8,422 nucleotides of DNA from Bacteroidota bacterium (GTDB taxonomy: Bacteria; Bacteroidota; Bacteroidia; Chitinophagales; Chitinophagaceae). Position 1 is the first letter of the stretch, and every line of letters starts with the position of its first letter. Below the pieces are notes generated by a model. It did not search any database and had not been told where the DNA came from. It saw only the letters and a list, made by a program, of their open reading frames with translations. Position numbers and translations under genes: made by a program. The DNA lies in NCBI GenBank assembly GCA_023386395.1, contig JAEWJV010000141.1, positions 1-8,422 on the forward strand, in the 5' to 3' direction. Below are positions 1-6,173 of the stretch, piece after piece.

Positions 1-2
1 AA

Positions 3-1220
3 CTAAATCACAAACTTCCCGTCGTTATAAATTACTTTTTCAGTTCCATCTTTTAATAAAGCAGTTACAGTCCTGTTATCCGTACTTATAATATCTGTAT
101 GCACTTTAGGGCAGGAATTATAGCCCATAGCCGCCCACTCCTCTTCAGAAATCTTCATCATATCACCGGGATAAGTGTCTTTATAAGCATTACCCAATGC
201 AATATGCGTGTTGCCATATTCGCCGCCCATATTTTCATCAAACAATGTAGTGGCCATAAATTTTGTAATGCGGGAATGCCGTTTATCTGTTAATGAAAAT
301 TCACCCACTTTATCAGCATTTTCCTGCGCAATCATTTCTTTTAAAGCATCTTCATTTTCCGTAGCCGAAGATTTAACAACAACGCCATCTTTAAATTTTA
401 ATGAAACGCCTGCAATACGTTTTCCTGAATAATAGAGTGGCTGGTTAAACCTTATAAAGCCTTCGGTTCCGCGCCAGTCGGGCGAAGTGAATATTTCAAA
501 GCTTGGAATGTTTTTACCATCGCCGCTTAACCATTTACGGTTATCGCCAATCTTTATCGTTAAATCAACGGCCTCGCCTTTTATAAACAGTTTCTCAATC
601 GGCAGGGCGTCTAATTTGTCTTTTATCGTTTCAATTTCCTGCTGTACCTGCTTCCATTTTTGCACAGGGTTATCATCTCTTAAATAACAGGCTTCAATTA
701 TCTGTTCCCAGTAATCTTCCAGTGAAAGCCCGGCTTCGTCGGCCATAGATTGCGTGCCATATAAACAAAGCGTCCATGATAATTTACCAGCCTGCTCTTT
801 CTTTTCACGCATGGCCATATATGGCGCCCTTGCACTGTTCATGCGGCTTATTTTTGAAGAAGGCAATCCTTCAAATGCATGAATATCCGGCTCTGCAATT
901 ATAAAAAGAATATGATCCACTGCGTCTACAACGCCCTGCCAGTAAGGCTTTGCGAAGAAACCAATTTGCTCGTCGCTGCCTGTTTCAAGCAGCAGGCGGG
1001 CCATGCTTTGGTCACGGGTATTATCAGGCTGATAATGGGTAATAATGTTGCCGCCCGCTGCATATATTTCTCTGGCAATAGCAAGATAAAGCGGTTTGCT
1101 GCACTCCTGCCCCACCAAAAAAACAGTATCACTTTTTTTAATGCCCTGCCCATTGTTGAGGGCATATAAAACCATTACCTGTGCATATTTATTTAATAAA
1201 GTATCGTTGGGTATAAACAT
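3..1220 (-). CDS. M29-family metallo-aminopeptidase (AmpS/AmpT type)
   Basis: Predicted cytoplasmic aminopeptidase that removes N-terminal residues from peptides using a two-metal centre; there is no signal peptide. It has 405 residues, the usual size for family M29. The C-terminal half shows the family's metal-site pattern: Glu242 in PSFEIFTSP, Glu307 in VGEFSL, His339 in NTHIALG with Tyr346 seven residues later (the expected catalytic Tyr), and His374/Asp376 in KVHTDI. From memory, the spacing closely matches characterised AmpS. The segment before the His is DENMGGEYGNTHIALG, slightly longer than the common DENaacHIALG form. The ATG start has no strong Shine-Dalgarno sequence but has a -7-like element about 20 bases upstream. 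The stop (TAG) lies two bases from the window edge, so the gene is complete. It follows fabD on the same strand after 145 bp and appears to have its own promoter. Family assignment is confident; substrate preference is not visible. Confidence 0.93.
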   Translation of the reverse strand: MFIPNDTLLNKYAQVMVLYALNNGQGIKKSDTVFLVGQECSKPLYLAIAREIYAAGGNIITHYQPDNTRDQSMARLLLETGSDEQIGFFAKPYWQGVVDAVDHILFIIAEPDIHAFEGLPSSKISRMNSARAPYMAMREKKEQAGKLSWTLCLYGTQSMADEAGLSLEDYWEQIIEACYLRDDNPVQKWKQVQQEIETIKDKLDALPIEKLFIKGEAVDLTIKIGDNRKWLSGDGKNIPSFEIFTSPDWRGTEGFIRFNQPLYYSGKRIAGVSLKFKDGVVVKSSATENEDALKEMIAQENADKVGEFSLTDKRHSRITKFMATTLFDENMGGEYGNTHIALGNAYKDTYPGDMMKISEEEWAAMGYNSCPKVHTDIISTDNRTVTALLKDGTEKVIYNDGKFVI

Positions 1221-1240
1221 ATATTTTGTTTGAAGTGAAA

Positions 1241-1248
1241 CGAAAATA
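1241..1248 (-). promoter_or_regulatory. Candidate -7 promoter element for the M29 peptidase
   Basis: On the minus strand this reads TATTTTCG, one mismatch from the Bacteroidota -7 consensus TAnnTTTG, and ends about 20 bases before the ATG. No TTG was found at the expected -33 distance, so the call rests on the -7 element and its position. Confidence 0.4.
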
Positions 1249-1330
1249 ACGGGGATTGATTTGACCGGCGTGTTTTATAAATCTTAAGCAAACTACATTG
1301 AAACAACACCGGCTCATTCATTTAAAAACT

Positions 1331-1365
1331 TTAAGCTTTTATGTTTGACGATTCACGTTTCACGT
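1331..1365 (-). repeat. Degenerate heptanucleotide repeat directly after fabD
   Basis: Beginning at the base after the fabD TGA stop, the minus strand reads as consecutive 7-mers: ACGTGAA, ACGTGAA, TCGTCAA, ACATAAA, AGCTTAA. Two units are identical and the rest decay with distance from the gene. On the plus strand the core is (A/T)TT(C/G)ACG, close to the ATTTACG units in the IMPase-thiL gap at 5210-5263. The rest of the 1221-1365 gap is AT-rich with no clear gene. No T-tract terminator was seen. Confidence 0.55.
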
Positions 1366-2265
1366 TCAGTTTACTCCGTTCGTAACAACACTCTTGTCAA
1401 TTTTATTTACCAATCCCTGCAACACTTTGCCAGGGCCAACTTCAGTAAATTCCGCAGCGCCATCAGCAATCATTGCCTGCACACTTTGTGTCCAGCGGAC
1501 CGCGCCCGTTAACTGTGCAATCAGGTTTGTTTTTATAACAGAAGGATCAGTTATGGCAACAGCAACCACGTTTTGATAAACGGGGCAGCTTGCTGTATTA
1601 AACGTTGTTGATTCAATAGCAGCCGCCAGTTCTGCTTTTGCAGGCTCCATTAAAGGCGAATGAAAAGCGCCGCCAACAGGCAGCAGCAATGCACGTTTTG
1701 CACCGGCTTCTTTCATTCTTGTACAAGCCAGGTCAACTGCTTCGGTTGTGCCGCTTATAACCAACTGGCCGGGGCAATTATAGTTAGCCGCCACTACCAC
1801 CTGGCCATGGTCTAATTCTTTTGTAATGGCGGCGCAAATTTCTTCCACTTTATCATCAGCCAAAGCCAATACTGCCGCCATGGTTGAAGGGTTTATTTCA
1901 CATGCTTTCTGCATGGCCTGTGCCCTGATGCTTACCAGTTTCAACGCGTCTTCAAAACTTAAAACATCGTTGGCAACCAGCGCCGAAAATTCGCCAAGGG
2001 AATGGCCGGCTACCATATCAGGCTTCACACCGTTTAATGTTTTAAATGCAATTACAGAGTGCAAAAAAACAGCAGGCTGCGTAACCTTTGTTTGCCTTAA
2101 TTCTTCATCTGTGCCGCCAAACATGATATCGCTTATGCGGAAGCCCAGAATATCGTTTGCCCGTTCAAATAATTCCTTTGCCTGCGCATTGCTGTCATAT
2201 AAAACTTTTCCCATTCCGCTGAACTGAGATCCCTGGCCCGGAAATATGTAAGCGTGTTTACCCAT
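1366..2265 (-). CDS. fabD: Malonyl-CoA:acyl-carrier-protein transacylase FabD
   Basis: Transfers malonyl from CoA to acyl carrier protein, supplying the extender unit for type II fatty-acid synthesis in the cytoplasm. The 299-residue length is typical. All key family elements are visible: FPGQGSQ at residues 8-14, nucleophile Ser89 in GHSLGE, Arg114 in the SIRAQAM segment that holds the malonyl carboxylate, His202 in GAFHSPLM completing the Ser-His dyad, and Gln251 in the oxyanion region, followed by the usual EVGPGKVL near residues 275-282. The start is ATG with an AT-rich leader and no Shine-Dalgarno sequence, about 18 bases below a perfect TATTTTTG element. The gene stands alone here; no fabH, plsX, acpP or fabG is present. 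It diverges from the M28 peptidase, and a heptamer repeat begins right after its stop. Confidence 0.97.
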   Translation of the reverse strand: MGKHAYIFPGQGSQFSGMGKVLYDSNAQAKELFERANDILGFRISDIMFGGTDEELRQTKVTQPAVFLHSVIAFKTLNGVKPDMVAGHSLGEFSALVANDVLSFEDALKLVSIRAQAMQKACEINPSTMAAVLALADDKVEEICAAITKELDHGQVVVAANYNCPGQLVISGTTEAVDLACTRMKEAGAKRALLLPVGGAFHSPLMEPAKAELAAAIESTTFNTASCPVYQNVVAVAITDPSVIKTNLIAQLTGAVRWTQSVQAMIADGAAEFTEVGPGKVLQGLVNKIDKSVVTNGVN

Positions 2266-2283
2266 ATTATAAATTTAGGGCAA

Positions 2284-2291
2284 CAAAAATA
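2284..2291 (-). promoter_or_regulatory. -7 promoter element of fabD
   Basis: The minus strand reads TATTTTTG, a perfect match to TAnnTTTG, 18 bases before the fabD ATG. That implies a short leader of about 15 nt. At the -33 position there is only CTG, inside a dyad, rather than the consensus TTG. Confidence 0.55.
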
Positions 2292-2294
2292 AGG

Positions 2295-2314
2295 CTTCTG
2301 TTATTAGGCAGAAG
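2295..2314. promoter_or_regulatory. Dyad CTTCTG-N8-CAGAAG inside the fabD promoter
   Basis: Perfect 6-bp inverted repeat with an 8-base spacer (2301-2308). It fills the interval between the fabD -7 element and the expected -33 position, the usual place for a repressor operator. No T-tract follows it, so it is unlikely to be a terminator. The regulator, if any, is unknown. Confidence 0.3.
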
Positions 2315-2463
2315 AAGATGCAGGTTTCCCGGTTATTATTATCTGAAATGAATGCAGATAGTTCAAAAGCATAAATATTATTCCCTACCATCACGAAATG
2401 AGAAAAACGATTTCTTAAATTCTTCAAACTAAAACCCGCAATCCTTTTATAAAATCTCTCACT

Positions 2464-2471
2464 TACATTTG
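2464..2471 (+). promoter_or_regulatory. -7 promoter element of the M28 peptidase gene
   Basis: TACATTTG matches TAnnTTTG exactly and ends 17 bases before the ATG at 2489. No TTG occurs 17-23 bp upstream, so the -33 element is missing or divergent. An AGGA stretch (2483-2486) lies just before the ATG, closer than an ideal Shine-Dalgarno sequence. Confidence 0.5.
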
Positions 2472-2488
2472 CGGTAATCAACAGGAAA

Positions 2489-4129
2489 ATGAAAAAGCTT
2501 ATACTGATACTCTTAATATTACCGGTTGTAACTGCAACAAACGCACAGTCTAAAAGAGCTAAGGCAAAAGCAGATAAAATAATCACGGCCAACCTTCAAT
2601 CGCACATTAACTATCTCGCCAGCGATAAGCTCGAAGGCAGAAGGGCGGGCAGCGCCGGCGAAACCCTTGCCATGCAGTACATCAGCAATATGTTTGAAAA
2701 ATATAAACTTGCGCCTAAAGGCGACAATGGTTTTATACAAGCATTTGAAATAAGCGAAGGCACTTCTTTCAATTCACCGGACAATCATTTTTCTGTAAAT
2801 GGTGGAAAGCTTGAAGCGAAAACAGATTACTATCCTTTATCTATCTCAGCAAATGCCGGTGCGAAAGGCAGCATTTCTCCTATGTTGCGCGAACAGGACC
2901 AAATCTGGTTCTGGAATGTATCTGATGTTTTGGAGGATAATAAAGACAACCCGCATTTTGACATCAGCAGTTTATTAAAAGAAGAAGCAGAAACGGATGC
3001 AAAGAAAGGCGCAACAGCGCTTATTATTTATAACAGTTCAACACTGGCTGATAATATCCTGTTTAATAAATTCGATACAACGGCAGCCGTTACTATTCCC
3101 GTTATTTATATAACACAGCAAGGCCTGCAGAAACATTTTGCTGACCTTACCGGCATCTATGATATTGATTTGAATGTGCACCTGCAGGCAGATAACCGAA
3201 AAGCGCATAACGTAATTGGTTATATTAATTTTAATGCACCCACAACTATTGTAATTGGCGCACACTACGACCATTTGGGTTATGGTGAAGATGGCAACAG
3301 CCTGGATGGCGCCGGGCAGATACATAACGGCGCCGATGATAATGCAAGCGGCACTGCAGCTATGCTTGAACTGGCAAGGATTCTATACAATACAAAAGCA
3401 AGAAATAATAATTATTTATTTATTGCTTTTTCAGGTGAAGAATTGGGGCTGCTTGGCTCCAAATACTGGCTGCAGCATCCTACGGCTAATGTGAATTTGA
3501 ATTATATGATCAATCTTGATATGGTGGGAAGATATGCTGCCGACCGTAAACTAACCATTGGCGGTTATGGCACTTCATCAACATGGGGAGAGATTTTTCA
3601 AACAACCACCGATCCTAATCTTGAAATAAAATTCGATAGCAGCGGCAGCGGGCCAAGCGATCATTCTGCGTTTTACCGCGATAGCGTGCCGGTATTATTC
3701 TTTTTTACCAACAGCCATCCTGATTATCATAAAGCCACAGATGATGCTGATAAAATAAATTATAAAGATGAAACGGAAATAGTTGATTACATCGTAAATA
3801 TTATTAATGCAGCCAACGATAAAGGCAAGCTTTCATTTCTTAAAACGAAAGATGCAGAAATGCGCAGTGTGAGCCTGCCCGTAACTTTAGGCGTAATGCC
3901 CGATTATGGTTATACCGGCACAGGTATGCGTATTGATGGCATAAGCAAAGGCAAAACAGCAGAAAAGATTGGACTTAAACCCGGCGATGTTTTATTGCAG
4001 TTAGGTGATTTTAAATTTGTGGATGTACAAACCTACATGCAAGCCTTGCAGCACTTTAAAAAAGGCGATAAAACGATACTGATAATTTCGAGAGATGGAG
4101 AAGAAAAGAGTTTTGATGTACAGTTTTAG
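2489..4129 (+). CDS. Secreted M28 zinc aminopeptidase with PA-like insert and C-terminal PDZ domain
   Basis: Exported exopeptidase predicted to act in the periplasm or outside the cell. Residues 1-19 form a signal peptide (MKK, then a Leu/Ile-rich core) with likely cleavage at TNA|QS; no lipobox Cys is present. Residues about 30-75 give the N-terminal helical part, and about 110-235 a PA-like insert (KKGATALIIYNSS, then VTIPVIYIT). The M28 catalytic core has the expected two-zinc ligands: His259 in GAHYDHLG, Asp283 in GADDNASG, catalytic Glu317 and ligand Glu318 in FSGEELGLLGS, Asp344 in NLDMVGR and His414 in HPDYHKATD. SDHSAF at 390-395 is also typical. Residues about 462-546 form a PDZ domain (GISKGKTAEKIGLKPGDVLLQLG), which usually binds C-termini or extended peptides. 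The 546 residues appear intact. The gene is monocistronic, divergent from fabD and convergent with thiL (48-bp gap). Confidence 0.93.
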   Translation: MKKLILILLILPVVTATNAQSKRAKAKADKIITANLQSHINYLASDKLEGRRAGSAGETLAMQYISNMFEKYKLAPKGDNGFIQAFEISEGTSFNSPDNHFSVNGGKLEAKTDYYPLSISANAGAKGSISPMLREQDQIWFWNVSDVLEDNKDNPHFDISSLLKEEAETDAKKGATALIIYNSSTLADNILFNKFDTTAAVTIPVIYITQQGLQKHFADLTGIYDIDLNVHLQADNRKAHNVIGYINFNAPTTIVIGAHYDHLGYGEDGNSLDGAGQIHNGADDNASGTAAMLELARILYNTKARNNNYLFIAFSGEELGLLGSKYWLQHPTANVNLNYMINLDMVGRYAADRKLTIGGYGTSSTWGEIFQTTTDPNLEIKFDSSGSGPSDHSAFYRDSVPVLFFFTNSHPDYHKATDDADKINYKDETEIVDYIVNIINAANDKGKLSFLKTKDAEMRSVSLPVTLGVMPDYGYTGTGMRIDGISKGKTAEKIGLKPGDVLLQLGDFKFVDVQTYMQALQHFKKGDKTILIISRDGEEKSFDVQF

Positions 4130-4177
4130 GAATAAGTAACACAGCTAAAGAAAAACATCCATTGAGTTTTATCCCGT

Positions 4178-5206
4178 CTATTTCAATGCATTCCATCCCT
4201 GCGCCGTGATGTCAAAAACATTTCCACCTTTGCTTATTAGTTTGCGGCCTTCATCTAATTCAGTCATGTACCCAACTATGCTGATATTGTCATTCAAAAC
4301 AAGTTTGTCATAATCGTCCTGCTTCGCTGTAAAAACCAGTTCGTAATCTTCACCGCCGTTTAATGCACAAACGGTGGGGTCCAAACCAAATTTAAAAGCA
4401 GCCAGGCGGGTTTCTTCGGCAACAGGCAATTTATCTTCATGCAGCCTGCAGCCTAAATTGCTTTGGTTGCTTATATGCAATATTTCACTGCTTAAACCAT
4501 CGCTTATATCCATCATTGCTGTTGGTACAATATTTTGCTCCGCAAAATATTCTATAATATCTTTTCTTGCTTCGGGCTTTAAAAACCGGCCAACAATGTA
4601 GCTTTCGTTTTCAAGATCGGGTTGTATCTGCGGGTTTTCAAGATAAATGCCTTTTTCCCTTTCCAGTAATGTAAGGCCTAAAAATGCAGCACCTAAATCA
4701 CCGCTTACACAAATTAAATCACCTTTATTTGCCGTACTTCTTTTTACAAACTTATCGGGTGCTACCTCGCCTATCGCCGTGACAGAAATAATAAACCCTT
4801 TTTGAGATGAAGATGTATCGCCGCCAACCAAGTCAACATTATATCTTTCGCAGGCGGCATAAATACCTTCATAAAATTCATTCAGCGCTTCAAGGCTGAA
4901 GCGGTTGCTTACGCCGATGCTCACGGTGATTTGCGCAGGTGTTGCGTTCATAGCATACACATCGCTCAGGTTTACAACCACGCTTTTATAGCCAAGGTGT
5001 TTTAAAGGCGTGTACATTAAATCGAAATGCACGCCTTCAATTAAGAGATCGGTAGTAACTACAATTTGTTTTCCATAATGATCAATTACGGCGGCATCAT
5101 CACCCACGCCCACAATAGTGGATGCATTACTTATTTCAAAATTTTTTGTAAGGTGATTGATCAAACCAAATTCTCCCAGCGTTGATATTTCTGTGCGGTT
5201 ACTCAT
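4178..5206 (-). CDS. thiL: Thiamine-monophosphate kinase ThiL
   Basis: Phosphorylates thiamine monophosphate with ATP to thiamine pyrophosphate, the last step of de novo cofactor synthesis, in the cytoplasm. The 342 residues show the AIR synthase/PurM-like fold signatures in order: VGDDAAV at 34-40, TTDLLIEGVHFDL at 51-63, NLSDVYAMNA at 79-88, GGDTSSS at 128-134, SGDLGAAFLGL at 168-178, DISDGLSSE at 233-241, and GGEDYELVFT at 284-293. The Asp-rich motifs are the ATP/Mg and substrate contacts of the family. ATG start; no clear Shine-Dalgarno sequence and no convincing promoter in the 64-bp gap upstream, so it is probably co-transcribed with the IMPase gene. Other thi genes are absent and no TPP riboswitch is apparent upstream. 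It converges on the M28 gene. Confidence 0.96.
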   Translation of the reverse strand: MSNRTEISTLGEFGLINHLTKNFEISNASTIVGVGDDAAVIDHYGKQIVVTTDLLIEGVHFDLMYTPLKHLGYKSVVVNLSDVYAMNATPAQITVSIGVSNRFSLEALNEFYEGIYAACERYNVDLVGGDTSSSQKGFIISVTAIGEVAPDKFVKRSTANKGDLICVSGDLGAAFLGLTLLEREKGIYLENPQIQPDLENESYIVGRFLKPEARKDIIEYFAEQNIVPTAMMDISDGLSSEILHISNQSNLGCRLHEDKLPVAEETRLAAFKFGLDPTVCALNGGEDYELVFTAKQDDYDKLVLNDNISIVGYMTELDEGRKLISKGGNVFDITAQGWNALK

Positions 5207-5209
5207 TGC

Positions 5210-5263
5210 TATTTACGATTAAGCGCTATTATTGATATAATTATTTACGATATACAATTTCAG
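5210..5263. repeat. 10-bp direct repeat and heptamer-like units in the IMPase-thiL gap
   Basis: TATTTACGAT occurs exactly at 5210-5219 and again at 5242-5251, 32 bp apart. The second copy continues in 7-base steps as ATTTACG, ATATACA, ATTTCAG (5243-5263). The unit resembles the plus-strand (A/T)TT(C/G)ACG units after fabD. The first copy ends only 3-4 bases upstream of the thiL ATG, inside its probable ribosome-binding region. Confidence 0.5.
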
Positions 5264-5270
5264 ACCATAA

Positions 5271-6050
5271 TTATTCCACTTCCCCGCCCTGTACTACTCT
5301 CAACAGATCATCATGTATAATACCATTTGTGGCTATAATGCCCGGCTGGTAAGGATTGTAATAATCCCCCTTCATATCGGTTACCTTGCCGCCAGCTTCT
5401 TCAATTATTAAAAAACCTGCAGCGCTGTCCCAGGCATTCAGTTTATGTTCAAAGAACCCATCAAAGCGGCCGGCTGCAACATAGCAAAGATCAATGGCAG
5501 CGCTGCCAAACCTTCTTACCGGAACGCCTTTTCTTATAAATTTTCCAAACACTTCCAGCGGGCCGTTTGGCATATCAAGGTAAGTATAGGAGAAACCGGT
5601 AACCAGGCAACTGTTAACTAAATGCTGTGTTTTGCTCACGTGTATCAGTTGCCCGTTTAAGCTTGCGCCTTTGCCGCGTTCTGCAAAAAACAATTCATCA
5701 ATAAAAGGGTTATAAACTGCGCCCAGTTCCATTTTACCATCCTTTTCTATGCCAATACTTACGCAGCATATCGGTATATGATTGGCATAATTTACGGTAC
5801 CATCAATGGGGTCAATTATCCATTTATAGTTTGAATCCTGTACGAATTCACCGGATTCTTCACTTAAAATGTAATGGTCAGGATAGTTGTTTTTGATGAT
5901 TTCAAAAATGGCTTCCTCACACTTATGGTCCACTTCTGTTACAAGGTTATTAATACCCTCTTTATTGCTGATGGAGAAACTGCGGGTGGAATAGTCTTTC
6001 ATAATTGCGGCTGCAGTTTTAACCGCCTCTAATAATACCTGTTTAAGCAT
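5271..6050 (-). CDS. Inositol-monophosphatase-family phosphatase (SuhB-like)
   Basis: Mg-dependent, Li-sensitive-type phosphatase of the IMPase/FBPase/CysQ fold; likely substrates are inositol phosphates or related sugar or nucleotide phosphates. Starting at the ATG ending at 6050 gives 259 residues, normal for the family. Numbered from that Met, the metal-site motifs are SEESGE at about 63-68, WIIDPIDGTVNY at 77-88 (Asp80, Asp83), and AWDSAAG at 206-212 (Asp208), with GSAAIDLCYVAAGRFDGFFE before it and IIEEAGGKVTD after. The frame extends upstream to a TTG at 6080, but the extra ten residues precede the usual family start (MLKQVLLEAVKTA) and that TTG is the putative -33 promoter element, so I chose 6050. 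thiL follows after 64 bp, probably in one transcript. CysQ-like activity (3',5'-bisphosphate nucleotidase) cannot be excluded; the overall pattern is nearer to SuhB. Confidence 0.9.
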   Translation of the reverse strand: MLKQVLLEAVKTAAAIMKDYSTRSFSISNKEGINNLVTEVDHKCEEAIFEIIKNNYPDHYILSEESGEFVQDSNYKWIIDPIDGTVNYANHIPICCVSIGIEKDGKMELGAVYNPFIDELFFAERGKGASLNGQLIHVSKTQHLVNSCLVTGFSYTYLDMPNGPLEVFGKFIRKGVPVRRFGSAAIDLCYVAAGRFDGFFEHKLNAWDSAAGFLIIEEAGGKVTDMKGDYYNPYQPGIIATNGIIHDDLLRVVQGGEVE

Positions 6051-6053
6051 GCG

Positions 6054-6080
6054 CAAATATATCTTACTTATTTTGTACAA
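6054..6080 (-). promoter_or_regulatory. Promoter of the IMPase-thiL unit, nearly leaderless
   Basis: The minus strand carries TTG (6078-6080), a 16-bp spacer, then TATATTTG (6054-6061), a perfect TAnnTTTG element. Only three bases separate it from the IMPase ATG, so transcription would begin at or very near the start codon. Confidence 0.5.
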
Positions 6081-6117
6081 CCGTTTATCCTATTGATTAG
6101 TTAAGAGCTAAATGAAA

Positions 6118-6150
6118 TTGCTATGCTGATGTAAAATTTCCTTAGTTTCG
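6118..6150 (+). promoter_or_regulatory. Promoter of the GH3-family gene
   Basis: ATTG with its TTG at 6118-6120, a 22-bp spacer, then TAGTTTCG (6143-6150), one mismatch from the -7 consensus. The expected leader to the ATG at 6174 is about 20 nt. It lies back to back with the IMPase promoter; the two are about 37 bp apart. Confidence 0.45.
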
Positions 6151-6173
6151 TAAGTTGAATAAAGACCACCTGG

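Noticed and set aside
1265..1312. Possible terminator hairpin downstream of fabD (CCGGcgTGTT and AACACCGG)
   Set aside because: The arms need a two-base bulge, the loop is about 30 bases, and no T-tract follows on the minus strand.
1826..2227. Plus-strand open frame of 133 codons inside fabD
   Set aside because: Antisense shadow of a strongly conserved gene; no recognisable protein family and no promoter.
2275..2592. Minus-strand frame of 105 codons between fabD and the M28 gene, hydrophobic in parts
   Set aside because: It overlaps the M28 signal-peptide region and both promoters, has no recognisable domain, and its hydrophobicity comes from the antisense of the M28 start and AT-rich DNA.
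4130..4177. Terminator between the convergent M28 and thiL genes
   Set aside because: The 48-bp gap shows no stem with a T-tract in either direction; how these transcripts end is not visible.
6051..6080. N-terminal extension of the IMPase from a TTG start at 6080
   Set aside because: The ten extra residues lie before the conserved family start, and the TTG coincides with the -33 element of a good promoter whose -7 element lies inside the extension.
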